Assembly: GCA_964587515.1 (NCBI GenBank)
Contig: CAZPMO010000002.1
Location: 1-64,000, forward strand
DNA length: 64,000 nucleotides
Reading direction: 5' to 3'
Origin: CAZPMO01 sp964587515
GTDB lineage: Bacteria > Pseudomonadota > Alphaproteobacteria > MPNO01
Shown: in pieces, positions 1 through 8,827 of the stretch
How the letters are laid out: each line of letters begins with the position of its first letter
Position numbering within the stretch: position 1 is the first letter of the stretch
Position numbers and translations under genes: made by a program
The notes under the pieces: model-generated
Database searches by the model: none
Seen by the model: only the letters and a program-made list of their open reading frames with translations
What the model was told of the DNA's origin: nothing

Positions 1-109
1 TGCGGCCCTTGGGCCCCAGCGTCACCTTGACCGCGTTGGCGAGAATATCGACGCCCTGGAGCATGCGCTCGCGGGCATCCGATTCAAATCTGACTTCCTT
101 TGCCGACAT
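1..109 (-). CDS. groEL: Chaperonin GroEL, N-terminal fragment cut by the window edge
   Basis: The first 36 residues of the 60-kDa chaperonin are visible on the minus strand, starting at the ATG at 109-107. They contain the family's signature N-terminus (MSAKEVRFESDARERM, then a stretch equivalent to GVDILANAVKVTLGPKGR). GroEL forms the double-ring ATP-dependent folding chamber in the cytoplasm, capped by GroES. The start lies 12 bases after the groES stop, the usual groES-groEL operon arrangement, so expression should follow the CIRCE-controlled promoter upstream of groES. The rest of the gene lies outside the window. Confidence 0.97.
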   Translation of the reverse strand, partial: MSAKEVRFESDARERMLQGVDILANAVKVTLGPKGR

Positions 110-121
110 TTTGTCGTCTCC

Positions 122-439
122 TTAAGCAGCTTTACGTTTCGTGGATTTGCTTTGCTCGACGACCGCGAAGATATCGGACTCCTTGACGATCAAATGGTCC
201 TTGCCGTCGATTTTCACTTCGGTCCCGGCGAATTTGCCGTAAAGAACGCGATCGCCGGACTTCACGTCGAGCGCCTCGGTCTTGCCGTCATCGCGGCGAT
301 AGCCCGATCCGACCGCGACCACGAGGCCCTCCATGGGCTTTTCCTGGGCGGTGTCGGGAATAATGATGCCGCCGGCGGACTTTTCCTCCGCCTCCAGCGG
401 TTCGATCAGCACGCGGTCGTGCAATGGTCTGAATGCCAT
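122..439 (-). CDS. groES: Co-chaperonin GroES
   Basis: This 105-residue protein is a full-length 10-kDa co-chaperonin. It opens with FRPLHDRVLIEPLEAEEKS, carries the mobile-loop segment SAGGIIIPDTAQEKPMEG, and continues with the conserved GDRVLYGKFAGTEV stretch. It caps the GroEL cavity as a heptamer and regulates ATP-driven folding. The start is supported by a GGAGGTGA ribosome binding site five bases upstream. The Lys/Arg-rich tail (KSTKRKAA) is slightly longer than in typical 95-residue homologues. groEL follows 12 bases downstream. A CIRCE inverted repeat and a TTGACA promoter lie upstream, so HrcA-type heat-shock repression is expected. Confidence 0.97.
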   Translation of the reverse strand: MAFRPLHDRVLIEPLEAEEKSAGGIIIPDTAQEKPMEGLVVAVGSGYRRDDGKTEALDVKSGDRVLYGKFAGTEVKIDGKDHLIVKESDIFAVVEQSKSTKRKAA

Positions 440-488
440 CAGTCACCTCCATCTTGGTTGGCATGTCGGCAGTGGCATTATTGCTCTG

Positions 489-515
489 TTAGCACTCTAT
501 GCCGACGAGTGCCAC
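489..515 (-). promoter_or_regulatory. CIRCE operator (HrcA binding site) of groESL
   Basis: TTAGCACTC, nine spacer bases, then GAGTGCCAC. The left arm matches the CIRCE consensus fully; the right arm matches 7 of 9 (consensus GAGTGCTAA). It sits 50 bases ahead of the groES start, just downstream of the predicted -10 box, which is where HrcA is known to repress groESL in alphaproteobacteria. No hrcA gene is in this window. Confidence 0.9.
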
Positions 516-516
516 G

Positions 517-545
517 CATCTAAGGGAGGAGACCCTGAATGTCAA
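517..545 (-). promoter_or_regulatory. Predicted sigma-70-type promoter of groESL
   Basis: On the minus strand a perfect TTGACA (545-540) is followed after 17 bases by TAGATG (522-517), a weak -10 (3 of 6). The expected start site falls at the edge of the CIRCE repeat, which fits repression by HrcA. No other convincing promoter is seen between groES and the divergent gene at 632. Confidence 0.55.
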
Positions 546-631
546 GCGGCGTGGCGTCGCGCGTTTTTTGTTGTGACGCAAATACGAATGAATACAATCT
601 CGACAATCAAATTTCCAGGGAGGCTACACAC

Positions 632-1063
632 ATGGAATTATCGCATACGCTTGTTCAGGAAATCATCGCCAAAGGCATCGATATCGGCGCCGCCCGTGGT
701 TTCGACGTTTCGGTCGCCGTGGTCGACGATACGGGCCGTACGCGCGGCGTGATCCGGCATGACGATTCGCTTTGGGTGACCCCTGAATTCGCGGTCGGTA
801 AGGCTCGTCTGGCGAGCGCTTTCAGGAACAATACCGGCGCGATGTATGCCCGGTTGCAGGAAGAGCGGCCGCTATACGGCGCGACGGTTGCGAGTCTCAA
901 CGCCGACCAGGACTGGTTTCTCGCCGAAGGCGGGCGGGCGATCATGAAAGACGTGGACGGCAAGCAGCGATGCGTCGGCGCGATCGGCGTCAGCGGATGC
1001 TTCCCCGCCACGGTCGATCAAGAGATCGCCGATGAACTCGTCGACTGGGTTCTGGCGCGCTAA
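632..1063 (+). CDS. GlcG/HbpS-like protein (DUF336 family)
   Basis: The 143-residue product has the GlcG/HbpS pattern: an N-terminal helix (LSHTLVQEIIAKGIDIGAA), a strand VSVAVVDDTGRTRGVIRHDD, and a glycine-rich end GAIGVSGCFPATVDQEIA. Members bind heme or small ligands and are often encoded beside catabolic operons; few have a proven reaction. The ATG at 632 is preferred over the upstream one at 539 because an AGGGAGG site lies eight bases ahead and the added residues look non-coding. The next gene, a gentisate dioxygenase-like cupin, starts 22 bases later, so the two are probably co-transcribed. The exact role is unknown. Confidence 0.85.
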   Translation: MELSHTLVQEIIAKGIDIGAARGFDVSVAVVDDTGRTRGVIRHDDSLWVTPEFAVGKARLASAFRNNTGAMYARLQEERPLYGATVASLNADQDWFLAEGGRAIMKDVDGKQRCVGAIGVSGCFPATVDQEIADELVDWVLAR

Positions 1064-1085
1064 TCCTCGAGCTAAGGAGCCAGAC

Positions 1086-2216
1086 ATGGCGGCCGATAAC
1101 AAAACGAAAATCCGCAAGGAATTGAAGGACCGCAGTTCGGACCTCTCGCTGATCGGACTGTGGGAAATCGTCAAGGGCGTGGAAATGGTCGAGCCGCGTG
1201 ACCAGTCCATCGCCCATCTTTGGAAATGGACCGATATCGAGCCGCTGCTTAAAGCCGCAAGCGGCGTCGTGCCGTTGGAAGAAGCCGACCGGCGCGTCCT
1301 GATACTCTCGAACCCGGCGCTCTATCCCAAGCACCACTCAACCTCGACGCTCTATGTTTCCTGTTCGATTTATAATCCCGGCGAGGTGGCGCCGGTCCAC
1401 CGACACACGCCGAACGCCAGCCGCTTCGTTCTCGAAGGCAAGGGCGGGTTCACCACCATCGAGGGCGAAAAATGCGTCATGCATCGGGGCGACCTCATCG
1501 TGACCCCGAACGGCACCTGGCACGATCACGGCAATGAAGGCGACGAGCCGGTCATGTGGGTCGACGTGCTCGACGTACCGCTGGTGGAGTCGCTGAGCGC
1601 CACCAGTTTTGAATTCGACTATTCCGAGCCGGTCGACGGCGGATCGAACTCCGGCGAACTGGTCGCGCGGGAGATGCAAACGATCACCGAACCAAACGAG
1701 AATTCCACGAACCTGTATGGCATCGCCGGGCTGACACCAGAATTCATCAGCCATGCGCGGGGCGAAAGTCTCGGCACCCCGAAATTCGTGTATCGCTGGG
1801 AGGAAACGCGCCGCGCGCTCGACCGTTTGCGCGACTATGACGGCAGCCCTTATGACGGAATCATCCTGGAATATACTGACCCGGTAAATGGCGGTCCGGT
1901 CACCACCACCATGTCGTTCCATTCGCAATTGCTGCGCCCGGGCGAGCGCACGCAATCCCATCGCCACACCACGAGCACGGCCTATTGCTGCCTCGACGGA
2001 AACGGCGTCACCCGGGTCGGCGACGAAACATTCGAGTGGGGCCGCAACGACATGTTCGTGGTGCCGAGCTGGGCCTGGCATGCCCACGAGAACAAGAGCG
2101 CGTCCGCCGACGCCATACTTTATTCGGTCAGCGATTCCCCGGCGACCAGGGCCCTCGGTCTCTATCGCGAAGAAGCGATGAGCGCCGACGGATCGGTAAT
2201 TTCAATCGCGAGATAA
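1086..2216 (+). CDS. Gentisate 1,2-dioxygenase-like double-cupin protein
   Basis: The 376-residue protein has two cupin barrels. In the first, HRHTPNASRFVLEG supplies His105 and His107, and GTWHDHGN supplies His146, the Fe(II) triad of gentisate dioxygenases. The second barrel keeps a comparable pattern (SHRHTTSTAYCCLDGNG, then WAWHAHE). The known reaction is oxygen-dependent ring opening of gentisate to maleylpyruvate; 1-hydroxy-2-naphthoate or salicylate dioxygenases share this fold, so the substrate is uncertain. The ATG at 1086 follows CTAAGGAG. It forms a pair with the GlcG-like gene upstream and converges on a CoxL-like gene nine bases away. No maleylpyruvate isomerase is in the window. 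Confidence 0.82.
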   Translation: MAADNKTKIRKELKDRSSDLSLIGLWEIVKGVEMVEPRDQSIAHLWKWTDIEPLLKAASGVVPLEEADRRVLILSNPALYPKHHSTSTLYVSCSIYNPGEVAPVHRHTPNASRFVLEGKGGFTTIEGEKCVMHRGDLIVTPNGTWHDHGNEGDEPVMWVDVLDVPLVESLSATSFEFDYSEPVDGGSNSGELVAREMQTITEPNENSTNLYGIAGLTPEFISHARGESLGTPKFVYRWEETRRALDRLRDYDGSPYDGIILEYTDPVNGGPVTTTMSFHSQLLRPGERTQSHRHTTSTAYCCLDGNGVTRVGDETFEWGRNDMFVVPSWAWHAHENKSASADAILYSVSDSPATRALGLYREEAMSADGSVISIAR

Positions 2217-2225
2217 CCCCAGCGT

Positions 2226-4544
2226 TCAAACGTCGCGAATCGCACGCCACAAACGTTCCGGCGTCGCCGGCATGTCGAAGTTTTTGATGCCCAGTGGGCC
2301 GAGCGCATCGACGATGGCGTTCATCACCACCGGCATGGCGCCGACGCAGCCGGCCTCGCCCGCGCCCTTGACGCCCATGGGGTTGGTGGTGGTCGGCACT
2401 TCGTTGGTTTCCATTTGAAAGCTCGGCAGATCGTCGGCGCGCGGCATGCAGTAATCCATGAACGAGCCGGCCACGAGTTGGCCCGAGTCCCGGTCCCAGA
2501 CCACGTTCTCCATCAGGATCTGGCCGACGCCTTGGGCGATGCCGCCATGGATCTGACCATCGAGAAGCAGCGGATTGATCACCGTGCCGACATCGTCGAC
2601 CGTGCAGTAGCGCAACAATTCGAGGGCCCCGGTATCCGGATCGATCTCGACCTCGCAGACATGACAGCCATTGGGGAAAGTCGGCGCCGGCGGACGCCAG
2701 GCCGCCCATTCGTTCATGCCGGGCTCCATGCCGGGCGGCGCGGTCATGAAGTTCTGCGCCGCCTTGGCCGCGTCGATCAGGCTGACCGCGCGGTCGGTGC
2801 CGGCAACCGTGAACGTGCCGTCGTCGAACTCGATGTCCTCTTCGGCGGCTTCCAGCCGGTGGGCGGCGACGATGCGGCATTTGTCGATAATCTTGTCAGC
2901 GGCCATCATGATCGAGGCGCCGCCGACGCCGGAGGTGCGTGAGCCGAACGTGCCGGTGCCGGCGATCACCTTGTCGGTGTCGCCCTGGGACAGCACGACC
3001 TGCTCGAATTCGAGACCGAGCTTGTCGGACAGCATCTGGCGGAAAATGGTCTCGTGCCCCTGGCCGTGATTGTGGGTGCCCATGATCAGGGTCACGCCGC
3101 CGGACGGATCGAAACGGATTTCGGCGGTCTCCTGCGGTCCGCCGGCGGATTGCTCGATCGCGTTGGCGATGCCGATGCCGCGCAGCCTGCCGCGCGCGGC
3201 GGCCTCGGCGCGGCGCGTCTCGAAATCGCCGAAAGCCGCGAGCGCCAGCGCGCCGTCCATGTTCTTTTCGAATTGTCCGGAATCGTACTTGAACAGCAGA
3301 CCGGTCTGATAGGGCATCGCGCTCTCGGCGATCATGTTGCGGCGGCGGATTTCGACGCGGTCGATGCCCATTTCGCGCGCCGCCGTGTCGATTACGCGTT
3401 CAATTACATAGGCGGCCTCGGGCCGCCCCGCGCCGCGATAGGGTCCGGTCGAATTGGTGTTGGTGAACACGCCGGTGACATGAATATCGAAGGCGGGCGT
3501 GGTGTAGGTATTGGCCAGGGTGCCGAGATTGTTGGTCGGCGAATGGGGACCGAGCAGGCTGAGATAGGCCCCGAGATTGGCCACCGTGCGGACGCGCAGC
3601 CCAAGGAATTTACCGTCCTTGTCGTGAGCGAGTTCGGCGGTCGTGACATTGTCGCGAGCATGATCGTCGCTCATCATGCCTTCGGCGCGATCGCCGGTCC
3701 ATTTCACGGGCCGGTCGAGATTTTTCGCGGCCATCAGGCACAAAATATATTCGCAGTACGGCCCGCTGCGCATGCCGAACGCCCCGCCCATGTCATTGCT
3801 GACGACCCGGAGCTTGTTCTCGGGCACTTTCAGGATCGGCTGGGCGATCGCCTCGCGCATCCCGTGCGGACCCTGGCTGCCGCTATGGAGGGTATAGAGC
3901 CCGTCGAACTTGTCATACTCGGCGACGCAGGCGCGCGGCTCCATCGGGTTGATGGCGACGCGGGTGATGTTCATCTCCAGTCGGGTGACGTGATCGGCGG
4001 CCTCGAACGCGGCATCGGCCTTGTCGCGATCACCGAGGCGGAACTCGAAGCAGACATTGTCGGGGCATTCGTCCCAGACCGTCGCGCTATCGGGTTTCAT
4101 CGCGTCGGCGGTGGCGACAACCGAAGGCAGCGGCGTGTAATCAACCGCGATCAGCTCGGCCGCGTCGCGCGCCTGGGCGTTGGTCTCAGCCACCACGAAG
4201 GCGACGTAGTCGCCGACCAGCCGCACGCGATCGGTCCGCAGCGCCATGTTGGGTGGGGTGAACATCGGCGATCCGTCGGGTTTTTGACGCGGCACCGCGC
4301 ACGGAATGCCGCCGAGACCGGCTGCCGCGACATCGTCACCGGTATAGACCGCGAGAACGCCGGGCGCCGCCTTGGCGGCGCTGGTGTCGATTGAATTGAT
4401 CTTCGCGTGCGCGTGCGGCGAGCGCAGCACATGACCATAGGCCTGGCCCTGCCGGTTGAAATCGTCGGTATAACGCCCGCCGCCGCGCAGCAGCCGCGGG
4501 TCTTCCCAACGCGGGACACCCTGTCCGACACCAAATTTCACCAT
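2226..4544 (-). CDS. Xanthine dehydrogenase-family molybdopterin-binding large subunit (form II CoxL-like)
   Basis: A 772-residue large subunit of the molybdenum hydroxylase family, which hydroxylates heterocycles, purines, aldehydes or CO. It begins GQGVPRWEDPRLLRGGGRYTDD, typical of CoxL/XdhA-like proteins. It carries GPYRGAGRPEA, the form II signature rather than the CO dehydrogenase motif with Cys, so CO oxidation is unlikely. Near the C-terminus VKGAGEAGCVGA holds the catalytic Glu. The ATG at 4544 is chosen because upstream residues to 4703 do not look like family sequence. Unusually, no FAD-binding medium or 2Fe-2S small subunit is adjacent, so partners must be encoded elsewhere. A divergent FAD monooxygenase gene starts 143 bases away. 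Confidence 0.88.
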   Translation of the reverse strand: MVKFGVGQGVPRWEDPRLLRGGGRYTDDFNRQGQAYGHVLRSPHAHAKINSIDTSAAKAAPGVLAVYTGDDVAAAGLGGIPCAVPRQKPDGSPMFTPPNMALRTDRVRLVGDYVAFVVAETNAQARDAAELIAVDYTPLPSVVATADAMKPDSATVWDECPDNVCFEFRLGDRDKADAAFEAADHVTRLEMNITRVAINPMEPRACVAEYDKFDGLYTLHSGSQGPHGMREAIAQPILKVPENKLRVVSNDMGGAFGMRSGPYCEYILCLMAAKNLDRPVKWTGDRAEGMMSDDHARDNVTTAELAHDKDGKFLGLRVRTVANLGAYLSLLGPHSPTNNLGTLANTYTTPAFDIHVTGVFTNTNSTGPYRGAGRPEAAYVIERVIDTAAREMGIDRVEIRRRNMIAESAMPYQTGLLFKYDSGQFEKNMDGALALAAFGDFETRRAEAAARGRLRGIGIANAIEQSAGGPQETAEIRFDPSGGVTLIMGTHNHGQGHETIFRQMLSDKLGLEFEQVVLSQGDTDKVIAGTGTFGSRTSGVGGASIMMAADKIIDKCRIVAAHRLEAAEEDIEFDDGTFTVAGTDRAVSLIDAAKAAQNFMTAPPGMEPGMNEWAAWRPPAPTFPNGCHVCEVEIDPDTGALELLRYCTVDDVGTVINPLLLDGQIHGGIAQGVGQILMENVVWDRDSGQLVAGSFMDYCMPRADDLPSFQMETNEVPTTTNPMGVKGAGEAGCVGAMPVVMNAIVDALGPLGIKNFDMPATPERLWRAIRDV

Positions 4545-4687
4545 GTGCGCCCCCTGATTGTCCGCCCGATCCCGGAATTTCAATACTGGATCAGCCGAAG
4601 CCGCGCAATACATCGGTCCAATGGACTCGTTTGACCGCCAGCCATAAAATTCACCGACGTTCCACCACCAATGGATCGGTTGATTCG

Positions 4688-5977
4688 ATGGCGACAAGAC
4701 CACGCGCCCTGATTATCGGCGGATCCGTCGGCGGTCTCATGGCGGCCGGCCTGTTCCGCGCCAACGACTGGGATGTCTCCGTATTCGAACGCGCGACCGG
4801 CGATCTCGCGGGCCGCGGCGCCGGTATCGGGCTTTCGGCGGAACTTCTCGAAATCATGGAACGGATCGGCGCGCAATTCGAGCCCTCTGCCGGGGTGGCG
4901 CACAACTCATCGGTATGGATGGACGAGGACGGCGGCATTGTCTTCGAGCAGGACCGATCCACCGTGGGCAGCACATGGCCACGGGTCTACCGGGCGCTGC
5001 GCGACAGCGTTCCGCCCGACATCTACCGCCAGTCGATGACCCTGACGAAGGTGGATCAGGATGCGCACGCGGTCAGCGCATTGTTCTCCGACGGATCGCG
5101 CGAGACCGGCGATCTTTTGATCGCGGCCGACGGGATGCTGTCGACGGTTCGCCGACAATTTTTGCCGGAAGTCGAGCCGCGCTATGCGAATTATGTCGGC
5201 TGGCGCGGATTGATCGAGGAGCGCGACGTACCGGGCGCGACGCTGGACGCCATCGGCGAGCATCTGGTGTTCTGCTTTCCCGAAGGAGAGATGCTTCTCA
5301 CCATGGCGGTCCCGGGCGCCGGAGACGATGTGCGCCCCGGCCATCGGCGGGTCTATTTCATCTGGTACCGGCCGGTCGCGGGCGAAGCGCTGGCCGATCT
5401 CTTCACCGACGCGACCGGCAAGAACCATGGCGTGTCGATCCCGCCGCCGCTAATTCGCGAAGAACTGATCGGCGAAATGAGACAGCGCGCCACGGAAATA
5501 TTCGCGCCCGCGGTCGCCGATATCGTGAACCGCGTGCCGCAACCGCTGTTGCAGGCGATCTCGGATATGGAATCGCCGCGCCTTGCCTTCGGTCGGGTGG
5601 CGTTGATCGGCGATGCGGCCTTCGTCGCGCGGCCGCACACGGCGGGCGGCGTCTCAAAAGCCGGACTCGATGCACAGTGCCTGGTGGATTCGCTGGTGAC
5701 CGCAAACGGCCATATCGCCCCGGCGCTGGAACACTACGAGCGCGAGCGGCTTTCCTTCGGAAGAAGGCTCGTCGCCCATTCCCGCTATCTCGGCGCCTAT
5801 CTCGAAGGACAGACCAAGCCGCCCGACCAGCGAACCAGGCAGGAACTTCACCGCGACGAAAAAAGTATTATTCTCGACTATGGCGCGCCGGACCTTCTCC
5901 GCAAGGTCGACGCCGCGGCGCTCGAACGAGAACCGAGCGCGATCAAACAGGAGTTCGACCAATGGCAAGCACGTTGA
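4688..5977 (+). CDS. FAD-dependent aromatic/heterocycle monooxygenase
   Basis: This 429-residue flavoprotein belongs to the PHBH-like class A monooxygenases that hydroxylate aromatic or pyridine rings with NAD(P)H and oxygen. Visible motifs are the dinucleotide fold GGSVGGLMAAGLF near the N-terminus, the DGMLSTVRRQ segment around residue 155, and the FAD-ribityl motif ALIGDAAFVARPH around residue 310. The fold and the GRGAGI element resemble 2,6-dihydroxypyridine 3-hydroxylase, but the substrate cannot be fixed. The ATG at 4688 is used; residues from 4631 look untranslated. Its 3' end overlaps the VOC gene by 16 bases, implying translational coupling. It is divergent from the molybdenum hydroxylase. 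Confidence 0.87.
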   Translation: MATRPRALIIGGSVGGLMAAGLFRANDWDVSVFERATGDLAGRGAGIGLSAELLEIMERIGAQFEPSAGVAHNSSVWMDEDGGIVFEQDRSTVGSTWPRVYRALRDSVPPDIYRQSMTLTKVDQDAHAVSALFSDGSRETGDLLIAADGMLSTVRRQFLPEVEPRYANYVGWRGLIEERDVPGATLDAIGEHLVFCFPEGEMLLTMAVPGAGDDVRPGHRRVYFIWYRPVAGEALADLFTDATGKNHGVSIPPPLIREELIGEMRQRATEIFAPAVADIVNRVPQPLLQAISDMESPRLAFGRVALIGDAAFVARPHTAGGVSKAGLDAQCLVDSLVTANGHIAPALEHYERERLSFGRRLVAHSRYLGAYLEGQTKPPDQRTRQELHRDEKSIILDYGAPDLLRKVDAAALEREPSAIKQEFDQWQAR

Positions 5978-6408
5978 AAGAGTCGACGAAAATCCCGGCG
6001 TTGAAATATTTGGGATCGATTCACGAGGGAATACCCGTGGCCACGGATAATCTCGATGCCTGCATCAAGTTTTACACCGAGGTTCTCGGGTTGAAGCTGC
6101 TGCCCCGACCGAAGGCGCTCGACGAACTCGGACCCGGCGCATGGCTCGGCGACGACGATGACACCGTCCAGTTTCATTTGATCGCCAACGACGGCGCGCT
6201 GAAACCGTCGGAGGATGCGTCGATCCAGCCGGCGGGCCGCCATACGGCGTGGCGCATCGACGACGCGGACGCCTTCCGAAACCGCATGAACGCGCTCGAT
6301 ATACCGTTTCAGGAAATCTCGAATCTGATCGGCGAGGCGCAGCTCTTCGTTCTCGACCCGCAAGGCCACACCTGGGAATTCCAGGGGCCGAGCAGCGCGA
6401 CGAGCTAA
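5962..6408 (+). CDS. VOC-fold (glyoxalase/bleomycin resistance/dioxygenase superfamily) protein
   Basis: A 148-residue vicinal-oxygen-chelate protein. It has the beta-alpha-beta repeats NLDACIKFYTEVLGLKLL and DADAFRNRMNALDIPF and ends with the typical FVLDPQGHTWEFQGP. Such proteins bind a divalent metal and act as ring-cleaving dioxygenases, isomerases or resistance proteins; a single small VOC module usually dimerises. The start lies inside the 3' end of the FAD monooxygenase gene, so it is almost certainly translated with it and probably handles that enzyme's product. The specific reaction is unknown. Confidence 0.82.
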   Translation: MASTLKESTKIPALKYLGSIHEGIPVATDNLDACIKFYTEVLGLKLLPRPKALDELGPGAWLGDDDDTVQFHLIANDGALKPSEDASIQPAGRHTAWRIDDADAFRNRMNALDIPFQEISNLIGEAQLFVLDPQGHTWEFQGPSSATS

Positions 6409-6511
6409 TCACACAATCCCGCATCGCGGGTGGCGGTAACGCGGAAACATGTGACATGGGCACCGCGAAGCGATAAATTCGCCCGCGTTTTCAAACCCGA
6501 ACCGTGATTAC

Positions 6512-8815
6512 ATGATTCCACGTCGATCGACCTTGTGGCGACCGCTTCTGATCGCTTTCGCGTTCAGCCTGATCGCGGCCCTGGGAACAGGGACCGTGGC
6601 GCACGCCCAGACCGCCGCGTTGACAAAGGTCGAGGCCGCGAGTCCGCCGGACATCCGCGCCCTGATCGAAACATTGGAAGACGACGCGGCGCGGGGCAAG
6701 CTGATCGCCCAGCTCAATGTCTTGATCGCGGCGCGCAAGCAGACCGAGAAGGCCGAGGACCGCCGCGTCGGCGCGAAATTCATCGACGAGGTATCGCGAC
6801 GGATCGGAGAATTCAGTTCCGGTTTCGCGTCCACGTCGGATTTCGCCATCGACCTTCCGGCCATCGCCGACTGGCTGCGCAACCAGCTCACCGAGAGCGA
6901 ACGGCGGGATTTCTGGATCGCGCTGGTCTGGAAGGTCGCGCTGGCGCTGATCGTGGGGCTGCTGGCCCAATGGTTGGCTCTATGGCTGCTGGCGCGGCCG
7001 CGCGCGGCGGTCGAGGGGCGGGAAGCGGACACATTGCTGCTGCGCGCGCCGCTGCTGGTCGCGCGCACCGTGATCGATTTACTGCCGCTGGTCGCGTTCG
7101 GCGCCGCCGCCTATGTGGTTCTGCCGTTTACCCGACCCGACAGCGCCACCAGCCTGGTCGCGCTGGCGGCGGTGAACGCCAGCCTGATCGCCCGCGCGGT
7201 ACTCGCCATTGCGCGCGCCGCCGTGGCACCGCGCGTCGCAACGCTGCGCCTGTTCGAAATCAGCGACATCAGCGCCAATTACATCTTCCTGTGGGTGCGG
7301 CGTTTCACCAATGTCGGCGTCTACGGCTATTTTCTGGCCGAGGCTTCGCTGCTGCTGGGCCTGCCGTTCGGCGGTTATCAAGCCCTTCGTCTGCTCATCG
7401 GCCTGCTGATCGCGTTGCTGTTCGTCGTGCTGACGCTCCAGACCCGCGAGTCCACGGCGCGCTGGATATCCGGCGAGGGGGCGGGTCCGGCGGGGATCGG
7501 CATGCTGCGCCGGCGTTTCGCCGATATCTGGCATGTTTTGGCAATCATATACGTCGCGGCGTTGTTCATCGTCTGGGCGGTCGATCTGCAGGGCGGGTTC
7601 ATCTTGATCATGCGCGGCACGGTGCTGAGCATCGTCTTCATCGGCGCGGCGGTGCTGCTGTCGCGCGGCGCGGCGCGCCTGGTCCGGCGCGGGCTGGGCA
7701 TCGGAAAGGAAACACGGCGGCGCTTTCCGGGACTTGAGGCGCGCGCCGATCGTTATCTTGTCGTGCTGTCACACGGCATTCGCACGGTTATCGTGGTCGT
7801 GGCGGCATTCGCTGTGATGCAGGCATGGAGCATCGACGCGTTCGGCTGGCTGGGCTCCGATTTCGGCCAGCGCGTGACGGGCAGCATCGTGACAATCGTT
7901 TTGCTGGTGGTGCTGGCGGTGCTGATGTGGGAGGTGGCGAGTTCCGCGATCGAACGCTATCTGGCGCGCGGCGCCGATGGCGACGCCGCGGTCAGCGCCC
8001 GGGCACGCACACTGCTGCCGCTGCTGCGCAATGCGCTCCTGGTCACGCTCACGGTTCTGGTGGCCATGCTGTCGCTGTCGGAACTTGGCGTCGATATCGG
8101 TCCCCTGTTGGCCGGCGCCGGCATTCTCGGCCTCGCCGTCGGGTTTGGCGCCCAGGCGCTGGTCAAGGATATCATCACCGGTTTCTTCATCCTGATGGAA
8201 GATCAGATCGCGGTCGGCGACGTCATCCGGGTCGGCTCCCATGGCGGGCTGGTCGAGGGGCTGACGATCCGCACGATCCGGCTGCGCGACCTTGGCGGCA
8301 ATGTTCACACCATCCCGTTCAGCGAAGTCACCACGGTCGAGAACATGACCAAGGAATTCTCGCGCTATGTCTTCGATGTGGGCATCGGCTACCGCGAGGA
8401 CACCGACGAAGTGGTCGGCGTCCTGCGCGAGATCGGCGCGGAGATGCAGGCAGACGATTACTACAACGACTTGATCCTTGAGCCGCTGGATATCCTGGGC
8501 GTCGATCAATTCGGCGATTCCGCCGTTGTCATCAAGGCGCGCTTCACCACCAAACCCATAAAACAGTGGGAAGTGGGCCGCGAATTCAATCGGCGCATGA
8601 AGAAACGCTTCGACGAGCTCGGCATCGAAATTCCGTTCCCGCACCAGACCATCTATTTCGGCGAGGACAAATCGGGCAACGCGCCGGTCGCGCATGTCAG
8701 GGTCCACGACACCACACCGGCGCGCCAAACCGGATCGGGCCAGCAGACCCGACCTGCGACATCGGAAACGCCGCGCGCCGAACGTGGCATTCCCGACGCC
8801 GATGGCGACGGTTAG
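6512..8815 (+). CDS. Large MscS-family mechanosensitive channel
   Basis: The 767-residue protein has a signal-like N-terminus ending near AHAQ, a periplasmic segment rich in charged residues, then about ten hydrophobic helices and the MscS core. The pore-lining region is recognisable around residues 525-560 (AGAGILGLAVGFGAQALVK, then GFFILMEDQIAVGDVIRVG), followed by the beta domain GLVEGLTIRTIRLRD. A polar tail of some 45 residues follows the cytoplasmic cage. Such channels release solutes on hypo-osmotic shock. Length and extra helices place it with MscM/YbdG-like members rather than the 286-residue MscS. It stands alone but is followed 12 bases later by an ABC-2 permease. Confidence 0.9.
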   Translation: MIPRRSTLWRPLLIAFAFSLIAALGTGTVAHAQTAALTKVEAASPPDIRALIETLEDDAARGKLIAQLNVLIAARKQTEKAEDRRVGAKFIDEVSRRIGEFSSGFASTSDFAIDLPAIADWLRNQLTESERRDFWIALVWKVALALIVGLLAQWLALWLLARPRAAVEGREADTLLLRAPLLVARTVIDLLPLVAFGAAAYVVLPFTRPDSATSLVALAAVNASLIARAVLAIARAAVAPRVATLRLFEISDISANYIFLWVRRFTNVGVYGYFLAEASLLLGLPFGGYQALRLLIGLLIALLFVVLTLQTRESTARWISGEGAGPAGIGMLRRRFADIWHVLAIIYVAALFIVWAVDLQGGFILIMRGTVLSIVFIGAAVLLSRGAARLVRRGLGIGKETRRRFPGLEARADRYLVVLSHGIRTVIVVVAAFAVMQAWSIDAFGWLGSDFGQRVTGSIVTIVLLVVLAVLMWEVASSAIERYLARGADGDAAVSARARTLLPLLRNALLVTLTVLVAMLSLSELGVDIGPLLAGAGILGLAVGFGAQALVKDIITGFFILMEDQIAVGDVIRVGSHGGLVEGLTIRTIRLRDLGGNVHTIPFSEVTTVENMTKEFSRYVFDVGIGYREDTDEVVGVLREIGAEMQADDYYNDLILEPLDILGVDQFGDSAVVIKARFTTKPIKQWEVGREFNRRMKKRFDELGIEIPFPHQTIYFGEDKSGNAPVAHVRVHDTTPARQTGSGQQTRPATSETPRAERGIPDADGDG

Positions 8816-8827
8816 AGAGTAACCCGG

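Noticed and set aside
3054..4394. A 446-codon open frame on the plus strand
   Set aside because: It is antisense to the CoxL-like gene, which has strong family motifs; no domain is seen in the shadow.
2226..4544. Carbon monoxide dehydrogenase (CoxL form I)
   Set aside because: The active-site loop reads YRGAGR, not the Cys-containing form I motif, and coxM and coxS are not adjacent.
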